Assembly: GCA_964247055.1 (NCBI GenBank)
Contig: OZ176051.1
Span: 6,758,001 to 6,822,000, forward strand
Direction of reading: 5' to 3'
From: Paragordius varius
Taxonomy: Eukaryota; Nematomorpha
DNA length: 64,000 nt
Below, one piece after another: positions 37,816 through 50,700 of this stretch; position 1 is the stretch's first letter; every line of letters starts with the position of its first letter. Both the position numbers and the translations under genes were made by a program. A model generated the notes under the pieces. It was not told the DNA's origin. It saw only the letters and a program-made list of their open reading frames with translations, and did no database searches.

Positions 37816-38541
37816 CAAATGTTCACAATTTTAGGTCATTTAAATTTTTATTTATGTTAGAATATAATATATAATACAAAATCTTTAACTGAAAAACTCG
37901 CTTGTTTTTATAAATATATGTCTTTTATGATGCCAATGGCAATATGGATCCGAATACCTTTTTGTTATTTAAAAAAGCAACTCTGTTAATTTCCAGTACA
38001 TATCCCATATATACTTTCCATAACCGTCTTTTTTAAAAGAGATTACCATTTTACTGAAAATTAAAAATTATCTTTACTCATATATATAAAAGCCTTTTAA
38101 AAAGCACTAACTTGTGTATTGTCTATACAAATATTAGTGATTAATTCAAATACTTTTCGTCAAGACTCTAAATAAAAATATTAATGGAATTTTTTGGCCC
38201 TCTAGTATTTTAGGAGTCATGTATACTCGGAATTGTTTTGCTATAATTTTCAACTGTAACATTTACATATATTTTTATACAGGCTTCTTTGGCAACTATA
38301 AATGTACAGATTAAAAATAAATACTTTGTTGGTGCGATTTACTAGCAATGTTTGCCATATTTTTGGACACTAAGATATATAGTAAATATAAAATCAATCA
38401 TTAAGATTTTTTTAAAATATTATTTATGAGCAATCATATATGAATTAGGCCTTTTTTCTAATGATAAATAAATATACCCATAAATGGAATTAGAACAACA
38501 ATCCACACTAATGTAGTTTTGATAACATTGTTCGTTAACAT
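26544..38541 (-). CDS. Micro-exon gene B (signal-anchored or secreted variable protein)
   Basis: First exon 38478-38541 encodes MLTNNVIKTTLVWIVVLIPF plus Met and ends in phase 1. Then, all phase 1: 36570-36584 (AIGLS), 36421-36438 (AGIAGV), 36386-36394 (ATL), 36238-36324 (87 nt), 35806-35832 (ESPNPNPPE), 35736-35768 (EANPSNSNEPT), 35670-35708 (DSLSSFSSSDRDS), 35616-35645 (ILNQASNGDS), 34630-34665 (VPPVDSPEDVPE), 33403-33435 (APANSPNNIPN), 32066-32095 (DESISSMSSR), 32018-32041 (EYNLINSL), 28685-28705 (DIKTMVE), 28031-28051 (ALEERIY), 27515-27535 (EDMITIE). The terminal exon candidate 26544-26635 starts VDCYSIIKPNAS, ends at TAA, and has AATAAA overlapping the stop. The whole chain reads through as 199 codons. 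Product: N-terminal hydrophobic segment of about 30 residues, a long Ser/Pro/Asn/Glu-rich disordered part, and a short helical C-terminal part. Short introns are 24, 24, 26, 27 and 37 nt. No known domain. Secreted effector or surface role is inference. The last exon is least sure. Confidence 0.75.
28181..28485. mobile_element. Fold-back MITE, about 305 bp
   Basis: The left arm (about 28181-28291) and right arm (about 28362-28485) are inverted copies, sharing for example GTCGTGAATAATGAAGGAAA and GGCATCATCAGGAGTT. The centre is AT-rich and non-coding. It lies in the intron of gene B between exons 28031-28051 and 28685-28705. Confidence 0.75.
31509..31903. mobile_element. Fold-back MITE, about 395 bp
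   Basis: The arms (about 31509-31700 and 31740-31903) are inverted copies. Shared blocks include AAAATAATAAAATATTT, GACTAGTTTCGAATTCT, AACTGATTATATGA and ATACAACTATA. No ORF. It lies in a long intron of gene B. Confidence 0.75.
32668..34473. repeat. 34-bp exact direct repeat bracketing 1.74 kb
   Basis: The same 34 bases occur at 32668-32701 and 34440-34473, starting CCAGCATTTTCC and ending TATATAGATTA. Between them lie MITE copy 4, one micro-exon of gene B and the tandem repeat. This is too long for chance. It could mark a duplication, a template switch or an assembly join. Confidence 0.85.
33063..33297. mobile_element. Tc1/mariner-like MITE (copy 4)
   Basis: It shares AACGTAAAAATATAAAGA and the inverted right end with copies 1 and 2, and ends TTTATTG before TA. 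The left terminus is worn. It lies in an intron of gene B. Confidence 0.55.
33567..34562. mobile_element. GC-richer tandem-repeat element with hAT-like ends
   Basis: Two diverged copies of a roughly 450-bp unit (from about 33640 and 34093) share TTTTTGTGGACTTT, GGGTAAAAAGAGGGCCTAA, TGGTCCAACACGTTCTC, GAACTGGGGGCCTA and GGGCGAAGCTATTGTCGG. The flanks are loosely inverted: GTGTCTAACATGCAG at 33569 and its counterpart GGGCTGCATGTTAG near 34546, like worn termini of hAT families. No ORF longer than 62 codons. It lies in an intron of gene B. Confidence 0.55.
34950..35140. mobile_element. Fold-back MITE, about 190 bp
   Basis: Inverted arms of about 90 bp share ACAGTATG, GCTAGAAAGTTAT (GTTAGAAAGTTAT on the other arm), CCAAATAG.ATAT.CAACA and ATTGGCT. 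It fills part of the 950-nt intron between exons 34630-34665 and 35616-35645 of gene B. Confidence 0.65.
37779..37811. repeat. (TA)n microsatellite
   Basis: About 16 uninterrupted TA units in the first intron of gene B. Confidence 0.9.
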
Positions 38542-38978
38542 TATGATGTTTGTTAAATACAAAATTATTTGTAATTGTTGAACTGGTACTACGATATAAA
38601 CAAGGCTATCCGAGGATGAAATTTTTGATGAACCTTTTAATTTGATTGCAATTTAATTTTTACATTATTAGATAATATACCAGATTGGTAATAATTTACG
38701 AAGAAAATGGAAAATCAGAATACGTATCTTATAGACTGCGCTATATATTTACGATTTCGCATCACGAAAAACACATTTAGGCCCTCAGTAGTGGTAAATC
38801 GAGAAACCGTAAAACAATAATATTTATTGAAAAATACAAAAACCACACCTAGAGTTAATTTTCAGTTTATTTTCAAAATTTTCAGTTTAATTTTTAGAAA
38901 CTCCATTAAATTTAATTTAAATTCGTATAACCAACTGCATTTATACCAAAATTGCAAAGTTGGATATATATACGAAAT

Positions 38979-39081
38979 CGATATGTGAAAACCTTAAGTC
39001 AAATAGTTGTGTCGTACTGATGAATGCTAACAAGCACGAAACTAGTCTGCGATTTCTATTGACGAAGGCTTTCACATATCG
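38979..39081. repeat. Imperfect inverted repeat, about 26-bp arms
   Basis: CGATATGTGAAAACCTTAAG at 38979 is mirrored by CTTTCACATATCG ending at 39081, with GCACGAAACTAGTCTGCGAT between. It lies about 440 bp upstream of the start of gene B. A small transposon remnant is likeliest. Confidence 0.5.
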
Positions 39082-39532
39082 TTTATAATTTCTATTTATA
39101 CTTTCATTTAATTACCATTTACGTTATCTTACGGATTTTAACAACTGTTTTTAAACATAATCAATCCGTCATTTACCATTTACCATTAAACTATATAAAG
39201 TTTGCGATGTTTATATACTTTTTGTGAATATAATATTTACATGTTAAACCAAGGTAAAATAACGTGTGCAGGTTAAATACAAAATTGATACAATAATTTA
39301 AATCAAATATAAAAGGTCATCAAAAATGTATTCAAGTCTATATTAATTTGTCTAGTCTATTAGCTAATTTGATGTATTCAAATCTATCAGTGTTATATAA
39401 TCAAGCTTATATTATATATATAATATATATAATGTAAAAGATTTACATTCGACTTACCAAAATATTAACCCTTTTAAGCTTGAGAGATGGTATCGAAATG
39501 AAAAAAATATTATCGTTTATTATTTTTTAAAT

Positions 39533-42006
39533 CAGTGGTACTCACCAAAAAATTTGAGGCCCAAATAAAATATAATTTTTTTTGAGGGCCATGAACCTTA
39601 GAATGGCAAATATTCCATAGCTATTTGTCACATATGCACATATACTCTAAATCAGCACAATGAATATTTTGCGGATCACATGTGAATTCAACTAAAAACT
39701 CGTTTTGCACCATTTAGTTTAAAAATTAAAATATTTTATAACACCATTTATTTTGATGCCAATAATATTTGACAAATTTTGTTTCGCTTTCACAGTCCAA
39801 TCTTAATAAGTCGTCCATATGATCACCGGTTAAGCGATTTCTGTCTGTATTCTTAACATACTTTATTTTTGAATATGCCGTCTCACACGTGTAAGTTGAG
39901 GGAAAAACAGTTAAGATAACTTGAGCACATTTTTTATATTTTCATATTTATTTGGCACATCTTGCAAAAACTCTACATTTTTCTTCGCGACGATTCTCCT
40001 TGATGGCCTAATCATTTTAAAATCTACGAATTCTTAAATGAGATGCGCCTGATCAAAACCGAAATGCTCTAGTTGCTTAATATTGGATATAATATGCCAT
40101 GGATTTTCAACGAGTTTTAAGCAATTTTTAATATTTCTCAATTCTTGAAATCTGAATTTCATCTCAGTATATAAAAATGTTAAATGATTGTTCTTTATTT
40201 AATTAATCTCCGCGCTAAATTTCATATTCTTCATGAATCGTTTTAAGTGTTGGAAAATATAGGAGGTTTTATTTGTAAAATCTTCTATATATATATTACT
40301 AATTTTTCTTCAAAAGCAAATATTAGATTAGCAAATTGGGTTATTTTGCTCCCTTGAATACTTGTATTAAAAACACTAGGTTTATAAGTAATGTCTCAAA
40401 GGTAAATGAAATTCACCATTTGCTATTAATTTCCTCGTCAAACTTTTTGTTATAAATAATAGAATTCATGTTAAACAAAAAATCTATTTATACTTTGCTA
40501 AGGGTTAGCTATCTCACAGCGGTGTAAAGAATATCATCAAACTCACTGTGGATATCTTTTAGAAGGTTTTTGAATTACGGCGGTTGAATTTTCTGCCAGA
40601 GATGTGGTTAACTATATCCACAACCGTTTTTAATTACTGAATTGTGATTCATCTTATACGCGCGAAACCAAGTTTTGCTGATGAATAAAGCAGTGAAAGG
40701 ATAAAATATTTTGCAAATTATAATAGTTTTTTAAAAGAGGAATAAATTATTCCAATTAGAGAGGGACAGCATTTGTGCAAATCGAAACTAATTTTTCATA
40801 GATATACATTATTATCGAAAAAAGTGCCAATTATTTCGAGAAAATCACTTCCTTTCGTGGTATTATTCATTGGTAAAAATTTTAAATATTTCTCTTTGAT
40901 AATGTTGTCGTTACAAAATCTCACGAAGAGCGCACATTGAGGTGTTGAAGTAATATCAGTGATAGAATCAATAGCAATTTAAATATTTGCACTTTTTCAG
41001 AGCCAATAATGTATTGTTAAAAATATATTTAGGCATATATTCAATGCGTCGAGCACATGTTGAATCAGAAAGTTGAAGTTTTTTAATTTGCCTCGTGATT
41101 TGATCTTTATTATGGAATTTATCCAATAAAAAAGTGGAACCATTTTTTAGACATTCTTTTAGGGAATCAGTAAACAGTTTCAGATTTTTTCCTAAAATAG
41201 AGAAAATTTCAACGAATCTAATGTTACAGCTTTTTTCTGGGGAGATATGGACATAATAGATTTTTCTTTCTGGTATAATTCCTTAATCTTTTTACATTTT
41301 TCGTCTCTTTCCTCATGATTTTCTGGTAATTTATCAGAATGATGGATTGTAAATTGTCTTTTAATATTGTATTTTTTTATAATTATGTTGTCCTTACATA
41401 TAAGCCGCTTAACAACATTTTTGTTCAAAACGACAAAGAATTTTTCTTCCCATTCTTTTTAAAGGAGCGATTTTTATCGGATAATTTATGTCTTTAAGCA
41501 TTAGATGTCATCCTTTGAATTTATGTTTAGATATTATCTAAATTTTTTTAAAAAAAATAGGAATAAAATTTGAATTATGCTATAAAAACTAGACGAAATT
41601 TAACTATGTTGATTTGAAAAATATTTTATGGAAATGAGCTATAAAAAATGATGCAGGATAGCAATGAAAAGAATATGTAGCAAGTTTGGGTGAAAAGCTG
41701 CTTAAATCAAAAAAGGAATGCAATAAAAATTTATAGAAAAGAAAATAGAATGCAGAAACAGAAACAACGTGTGCCAATTTGAAATCATTTTAATGTAGGG
41801 AAATTTTGCTACATTTCAAATTGGTTAAAAAATAAAAATTACCAAAATTAAATCTAAAGAAAATAAATTAATATTAAAATAAGCGAAAATCGGTTTTGTA
41901 TTTTAATGATTGATCAATAAATAATTTAGGTATCAATATGGTCATAGGGCAATTTTAAAGCGCTCTTAGTGACGCATGCGGCCCCCCCGCGGTTTGAGTC
42001 CCACTG
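39533..42006 (-). mobile_element. hAT transposon, decayed, GTF2IRD2/ZBED-like transposase
   Basis: The ends are inverted, CAGTGGTACTCACC at left and CAGTGGGACTCAAACC (inverted) at right, with an 8-bp target duplication TTTTAAAT/TTTTAGAT (7 of 8). The transposase reads on the minus strand. Its N-terminal part (41192-41428) has KKYNIKRQFTIHHSDK and NHEERDEKCKKIKELYQKEK. Next come KECLKNGSTFLLDKF and QITRQIKKLQLSD, then IAIDSITDITSTPQCALFVR (about 40930-40990), the hAT block around the first catalytic Asp, and FHCFIHQQNL (about 40640-40715). Many stops and frameshifts break it, so it is inactive. Confidence 0.88.
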
Positions 42007-44746
42007 TTTTAGATACTAATAAAATGATTCTGATAATTTTGTATTATCATTAATGTTTATATATTATAGAGTATATAATATCTTTAGAAACAAAACTTGT
42101 GAATAACCTATATTTTGCTTTTAAGTAGCTTATTTTAACAAATCACCGTTTTGGGAATTTTTCGTCCTGGAATAAATAATTCACTCTATCTAATTTAAAA
42201 TTTAAATTTTGGGTATAATGATATATCAGGACTGGATGAAAACTTTTAAATAAAAAAAGTAGAGGCCCATGTTTTGATACTCGCATTATTAAATTACCAG
42301 GTTTTAGAAATATTATTAAATAAAAGTCAAATTATGCTCCCTGGTACTAGTTATAGAAAAAAAATTTACCATAAAAAATTTATAGATATCTTAGTAAAAT
42401 ATCTTCCTCAACATATATAGTCATAAGCGGAAAACGTTAGTGAAAAGTACGCAGATGGTTGATAAAATCCCATTTTGTATATCTGACATCAAACGACAAA
42501 CACAACCAAGTTTGCTAACTAGCGTTTAATTCATTCAGTAATCCTGTCGAATTATGTGCCTGAAAAAGACTTTTGTAACGCGCACTTCAGAGAAAAAGTT
42601 GTTTGATTTTTTGCATTATAAACCCTTTTTAGAAATTAAAGTTTATCTATAATATGAAAGCTACGTATTTCTCTAATATATGTTAATTTACAAAGTTGTT
42701 AATTTGTTAATATAACCTATTAGTTTTTGGGTTTTATTTTCTTTTTATGCAATGTTAACACCAAAGATTCAGCAAATCTTCTTGAAAAACTAAATTTTAA
42801 ACCTTCTTCGTATATATATATGGTATTATTAGAGTGATGTCATTTTTAACGTTCATTAAAAACCGAAAAGCCTACAAAACTAGTGAGAAAAATATCAAAT
42901 ATCTTGGCTACAAATTTATAGAATATTTTGGATTTTAAATAAATATCAAATTAAAATTTTTTTGTCTGAATAATTATGTAAATCTAAATTAGTAAACAAT
43001 TTTTTTTAAATCTTTAAAATCAAATTTATCCAACGGAATCACTTTGTTTATTCATAGAGACAAATATTTAATAAAATATTGTAAGTGCTGGAAATGTATC
43101 ATTAAAGAACTATAAATATCGTTGTAAAACGCAAACTAGCTAACTAAAACTTCATATTTTTACTCATAAGCGTTTCTAAAATTGGACCGTAAACGATAGA
43201 TCATTCATATTAAATTAAGGAAAAAAGCTCTTTAATTCTCAAAATGACATCCCACCATGTCACTCACGTGAGGCAATGAATTGTTAAAGCTATAATAAAG
43301 GTGTGGATAGTTTAACTCTTCGATTAAGATTTGGGTTCTAAGGACTACAGACTATATTAGATATTAAAAATACTGAAAGAAACGGTTCCAATTTAGATTT
43401 ATACTTCTATCCAAATAAAATTATATAAATAAACCATAACATGTATGGATACAATTTAATTTAAAAATTTGCTTATCAAACTACTTCGATGCCATTTTGA
43501 ATTTACATATTTTTGCAAAATATCGTTTTAATTGATTCTAACGCTAAAATTAAAGCTAATTTTATTAAAATTACATCTACATTGATAAACAAAAAGGTTT
43601 ATTTTGTACTATTATATATATTGAGCTAATGGAAATATGTCATATTGACTAAATTTTTACCTTAGGTATCCATAATAAAGTAATATCAAGGTTTTTTAAT
43701 AATTTTTTTATATGGTGCATTGTTGAAATGTAAATACAATCTTCAATAGTTACAATTTGTATGTTTTTAAAAATATTTGGATTCAAACCTGCTCGGGGTA
43801 CCTGAAGACACCAATTTGAATCGGATTGGAATGAATGTGTTGTATACAAGTGTTATATTATTTTAACGTTTTTATCTGCTTTAATTAGACCGAAGGAGTC
43901 CAACACACGGTCCTCGGAGACATTTGCATGATCCGCAAAAAATTGGAAAATTTTTAAATAAACATGAAATTCCACATAATTTGCACAAATATGCTGATTG
44001 ATTTTTTTAAAAAAAATATAAATAAATTTTCTTAAACAATGAACAAGATAAAATTGGCTAATTTTTCGCATTTTATACACTTTTATGTTAGAATTTTAAT
44101 GGAATATGTAAGTATTTTTTTGATTCTGCCCTCGGGTTTTTTGGGTCCAAGATGTAGCCCGCGAAGATGTTTGCGTTGGACACCCCTGAATTTAGCCAGG
44201 CAATTCAAACTAATCAATAATTATAAACAAAAAAAACATTAGTTATAAATTAATTGTTAAATATTTTTAAAAAAGAACATAGGATCATAATCCAAAAAAA
44301 TAAATAACATATCCAAAAATCGTTATTTTTTTTAACAATTAAAACCAACCAGTTTAAACCCATCTAAACCATTTCTGATGCATAAATTTTTGTGTGATGA
44401 TTTCTAATTAACAACATTGTTTTACATAAACTTTATGATTTGTTTTGTTTAACATTCGTAATATTTAATTTTGGCATTCAGTAGTCTCAACATAGGTATT
44501 TTTGAAATTTATACATATAAATATATATAGGTTCAATCATATAAATGATAAGTGTAAGATATGGATATAAAATTATTTAAATATTTTTCCTTGGTTAAAG
44601 TAAATAGGAAAAAGGTCATTTAATATCAAGTTTATTTTATCATTGCAAAAATGCTGATCTGTTTAAATTTATCTCTTAATTGATCAATCCTAATTAAATA
44701 ATATTTAATATTTTTCATTTTTAATTAATAAAAAAAATAATTAAAT
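42007..44746. other. Non-coding stretch with a small hAT-end repeat
   Basis: No supported gene. At 43885-44201 a short segment has opposed hAT-like ends: AGTCCAACACACGGTCCTCG at left and, inverted at right, CAGGGGTGTCCAACGCAAAC. It could be a MITE of about 315 bp. Confidence 0.4.
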
Positions 44747-47700
44747 ATGATTTTGACTTGGATATTTTCATTATGTATCCCAAATTTGGTCCTTGCAAAT
44801 TATAATGATGAAGCTATAAAAAATGTAATGTGTCAAAAGAGATATCCTCGCTTTGAAAATTTACAGAATTTTACATTTAGTTCAAGGTAATTATAATTAA
44901 ATATTTATTAAACATATTTTATCATTATGTTATTTCGTAGCAAAATGTTTCAATTTTAACCGCTAAAATTAGATTTTAATGAACAAGTTCTCTATAAAAT
45001 ATGCATAATTTTGATCTATTAATAATCTGATGGATAATCATAAAGTTTATAAAAATTAAGGTTTATTTATTAATATCCATTTTTTATAATGTTTAGCTTA
45101 TCCTTGAACACATACCAACTAAAAAAGGAAAATGATCTCATCATTCTGGAATTACCTTTGATTACCAGTACCATCAATATAAATCAATTAAAGTTTGAAT
45201 TCAATAGACCCGACATTTATCAATATGATTTTGCACTTTTATGGCATGAGTTCAAATTAGATGTAAATTTATTTAATTTTTGTTGATTTATTTAAAATAG
45301 AGTCAATAAAAGGGGACCAGGTGATTTCATACTTTGGGCCAAATTTATATAGAATGTTGAAATATATGGAAATCAATTTGTATTTGTTAATTAATTGATA
45401 AAATATAAAATTGTAAAGTAAACAATGCTTTTCATGAATTTTCAAACCTTTATTATCAAATAAATAAATCTAGTTATGTTATCTCTATAAGAGATTCTTA
45501 ATCTGGCCGTAAAAAAATATAGGAGGGAATTAAAAGTTTTTACATCTTACAAATTGAAGATACACTCAGTGGCGTATCGAGGGAGTCAGGGGGTGCATCA
45601 TGCCCCGTGCGCCGAAATAAATTATGCAAAAATAATAACAACTTTTAAGTAATTTTTCAGCAATTACGTAATAATCCCTAAAATAATATAAAAATTATAT
45701 AAATTAGATCAAAAGCAAACATTATGCTAAAAACAACATTTATGTAGGTATTCATTGCCTTTAATTAAATTATTTAAACTTTTTTCTTTCTGTTCAAAAC
45801 CTTATCTCTTATTCTTATAAATATTTGCATTTATTTTAATATTCAATTTCAAAACTCAATTTTATTTATTCTCTCTCTGTTAAAAACCTTATCTCTTATT
45901 CTTATAAATATTTGTATTTTATTTTAATTATATTCCATTTGAAAACTCAATTTTATTTATTTAAATTTCCCACATCATCCCATCTCTAACAAAGAAGGTT
46001 TTTATTATTAAGCCTTGTATTTGTTATAATTATTTTCTTTCATCAGATGTCAATGGCTAAACTTAGCAGTAACGCAAATAGAAAACGAAAAATTCAGGAA
46101 AAGAAACAAATAAAATGGGAATGAGTTTGAAATCTTATTTAAAGTATTGGTTTTTTCGACGTGTCTGTAAAAAAGAAGGATTCGAAGTCGCGAGGTCTTG
46201 GCTTTTAACCAAAGAACAGATCTGAGTGTTGTTTTTGTCTACTTTTTGATCGATCTAATTCTTAAACATCATCTTTTAGTTTTAATAAATGGGATTAAAT
46301 TGTTTTATTGACTTTCAAAAAGAGGAGGGGGGTGACGCCATAAGAGTTTTACCCGGGCACCGCAAATGCTCGGTACGCCACTGGATCCACTTCTATCATT
46401 TTAATAAATACTTGTTGATTTCAAGATAAACTAAGATAATTATATTCGCCAAGATTAACAAGGCCAGATCAAAAATATGCCGGAAATAGCCTGGATTTAG
46501 GAAAGCAAATCCGATTTTTTTCTCAAAATGTACGAATTTCAGTTTAAACCATGAGATTTAAAAAAAAATTTGCGAAAAAACTAGGGCGGTTCCAAAAATA
46601 TGTGTTTTGCAACTAAATTGGTAACTGATATTCTCAATATTAATATTCATATCATTAACTTACGGCGTGAGAACAGGCAATCATTACTAAAAAATTATTT
46701 TAGAGGCAAAGATATCTTTAATGAATATATTATCTTGCTTGTAATTAACAAGATATGATCTTTGTTCAAAATATTTTAAAATAAAATAATTATTGATAAA
46801 AATTGGGCTTAACATGTAATTATAAAATTTAAACATATAAAATAAATATCAATACATTATTTGTTGAATAAAAAATATCTGTTTTAAAAAACAACTTCAG
46901 TATCTCCGTAAAATATTTATCATAATTTATCCATGCACCTAAAATTTGCTACACTGTTATGGCCATTAAATTTTGGTTAATTATAAGAGTCTGAGGCTCC
47001 ATTCAGGTTTCCAATTAATAGGCGAACATATTCAAATAGAATTCGTGTGAGTATTATTGTTTGAATATTTTTCGGAAATATTTATATGATACCATGTTCA
47101 TCATAAATATTTTGTATAATTAAATTAATTATGACGTTAATTTTAGCAATTTGTGTATTTTTAAAAAAATACAATTGGACATTTTTTAACTTGTACCGAG
47201 CTGATTTTTTTAACTTGGAAACTTAAACCGAATTTTTAAAATATTAAAATAATACTGGGGAGTCTCTCAAAATTTTGGAGCCGTAACCTAAGGATTCTTG
47301 AAAAAGGGTAATAAGATTAAAGTTGGTTAAAAAACTATCAGAATCAGTTTTGTTAAAAACTCAAGGAACTAATCTTTGTTTCTAGGTGGATCGGATTTCT
47401 TTGTAATTCCTGGTAAATCTGAGCATTTGCAACAATTTTTATAAACTAAATGTCATATATTTTAGGATTTAAATATAACATTTAGTATTTTACAGGAATA
47501 AAAGCCCCGTTTTTTCCAGCCGAGATAACCATTAGATATAGTTTTAAGACCTAATAAATAACATGTAAAATAATTTTAAGTAGTAGCATCGCTTTAGACA
47601 TTAGAAAAAAGAGAGCGGGTGTTGACAAAAGGAAACCCAGGGCTGTAAATTTTGTAAGCTTTATTCACCTTTTATCGGTAAATTAAAGGTTATAATACAT

Positions 47701-50700
47701 TATATCCTATGTGTGATATAGTATTTTATAGACGTTGACATGAAATATTTGGAGCATTTGATATTAGACAATACAAATTCCACCACCATAGTGCCTTTCG
47801 GGTATTCGCTTCCACCAATCAATAACCAAAGTATGTTGTTAACGAGATATGTTAAGAAAAGCTATAGTACAACCAGTTATATGGTAAGTGAATATTTTAG
47901 TTGCTTATTTAATCACAATTTTTTTAAATCAGACATTTCTTTGGATCATATGTAATCATTATTTTATTAATTAAATAATTTTGGAGATGTCTTACTTTTA
48001 TATTATTAAAATTAAAATAGGACAGACAATGGCTGTATACGATCATAATACATTTACAATATTGAATACTTATAATTTCATCATATTTAGTTACGAATTT
48101 ATAATCAGTACCAAAAACCAACTCTGTTCTATGAAATGAAATCATACGTAATTTTAAGCGGAAGTCTCAGGAATGAAAACTATAGTTTAATTGGTGTTAC
48201 TTATAATATCAATACATCAGACTATGCAAATTCATACGTTCGGGCACCAAAAATAAATGTTGTAATTCAAAAGTGCTATCCAGGTCCGTATACTATCTAT
48301 TAAAACGACAAGATATATTTGTGATAACTTTACAAACAGTGCATGTTAAATAAAATATTTTATTTTGAAATATTATAATGATAAAAATCTTAAATCTGGA
48401 TTTTCATGGTTAGTAGTGACCCTTATAGAGTATTAAAAAGAGTTATTTCACTTTTAAAGTGATTTCACGGTATTAAAAATCTCGAATTAGGGAACATTTT
48501 AACAATAACAAAAACTAGAGGCTTTAAACCAAAATATTTGAATATATTTGAAAATATATAAAGCCAAATAAAATATATTTCATTTTCGATTTTGTATGTG
48601 AGCTCCGTAAGTCTAATATTTTGGATTCCTTTAAAATAGACTATCCAAAAACGCAAAAGAGTCAAGATTTCGAGATAAAATTACATGCTGGCATCAAGGC
48701 ATACTTAACATCTAATAAAATAGCAAAATTTTGTTTCGGCGCATTTTAAGTAAGCATGTTGAAAAACAGTATAAAGCTTTAAAACATATGATACCATTTT
48801 ACACAAATTACGTTGTAAAGATAACTATTACATCAGCATTTTGTGAAAAAACTCGTGTATATATGGATATTAAAATTTTTTGCTTATAAACAATAAAATT
48901 TTTTTTTTTTTAAAAAATAATAGGAACCAAAACCGAATTATCAAATCAGAACCCTTTTTTTAAAGGACAAAAATTTTAACCGAAATGGATACAATATTTA
49001 AGAGATGACAAACGAATATAGAAAAATAAGAGACCTCTCACGTGTATTTAATATGTAATATTAGGAAAATAACCTCAACATTGTACAACAGAAAACCGGA
49101 TATTTAACCCTATGAAAAATTTTTTTTTAGGATTGTTGTAAATTATTGCGAAAATTTATACAAATTACATATATAATGTAATTTTGACGGTAATAGAGTT
49201 TGTAAGATTTGTTAAAAAAAATATAATTTAATAACGTGATATTTCTATAATATATATATATATATATCATTTACTTAGGTCCCCAACCAATTTTACAAAA
49301 TTATAACCGAATTTTTGGCAAAGGTATATTATATTGCAAAATTTCAATTAATATATTATGTAAATATATCTAAAATCAAAAAGTAAATAACAACTGGAAT
49401 ATCAAAAACTTTATTGGGATTAAATTTTCTTGAATTCTTTAACCATCTAATTGTTTTTAAAAGTGGTTCGTTCAGTAAGTGAGTAGTGGGAAGGGGTGTC
49501 TGCATGCTCCGGGCGTCATATTTAAAGAATCGTTGAATTTTGGAAATAAATAAAATTCCTTAAATTTTAAAATATAAATTTATTTTAAATAGATTATCTT
49601 TAAATTCAGACATACATAGGTCAGAAAAATTTTGGTTCATTTTGAGAAATGATAATATGATTAGATAAAGAGTGAGGATTTTAATTTTCATATATTAAAA
49701 GTTCAAAATTTGGCACACTGTATTATATAAAAATGAAACTTTAACCAAAAATTTATACCCTGGTCCCGAGTGTACGAAGCTTGCAGCACAGTAATATTAT
49801 AGTATATGGTCTAAAATTTCAACAATAGAATACCAGTAAATATATATGGATTTTTTCGATTGGATATTTTCGCCAGCATCAACAAATAGAAAAATTTCTA
49901 AATTAATCCAAAGTGTCCCAAAACCCAATTATAGTGTCGAATTTAAATTTATATGTTTTAGCTTATAATTTAAGCAATAAAAGTGAAAATGTTTTTTCCC
50001 TATTAACGATACAGCCTATAATCAATAATATGGCTGTTTGCTATGAGAATATTTTTTCGCTTCGTGTAAAAAAATGTTTTAACACATTTTATTTTTCTGG
50101 GTGCGCAAACGCTTATACATTATATACTAACTGTGTTTAATTGAAGTAGTAAAAACAATGTGAGAAAAACTACAAAATGTTTAATAGGTAAGAATTGGAC
50201 TTTCCCTGATATCTAAAAAGAATTAGGCGATTTAAACACGGATTAGATGAAAATTTTACAAACAAAAAACCTTATATATTTCCCTTTTAGAATTGTATAT
50301 CGATGAAGCCGTTTCATGCGAATTTATTCACCATGCTGGGCTTTACAATTTGATTATTTCAGACACAACTTATGTTAGGTATTAACATTTATTTTACAAT
50401 ATTAAAATATATGATTAGTTATATTATCACAAAGGTAATAAATCAATTTTATTGTATTATAAAATAGCAATGGTAGTTATTACCCATGGACCCCAAATGC
50501 AAAACGAATAGATATGATACTGTCGTCCAACCCAATCATAACGGTCAATGATAGATTGACAACATTAAAAATCTTTGATAGAACTAATGAAAACGCTATT
50601 CAACGTGCTTTGAGTGTTTGGTCCAACAGAAACGTTACCATAGAAGCTAATGTAATTTATCGATTTGCCAAAATTTTAAAACCAATACAAGATTAATGAT

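Noticed and set aside
47924-48145. Minus ORF over exon 4 of the secreted-protein gene
   Set aside because: Shadow; the plus-strand exon has matching phases and splice sites.
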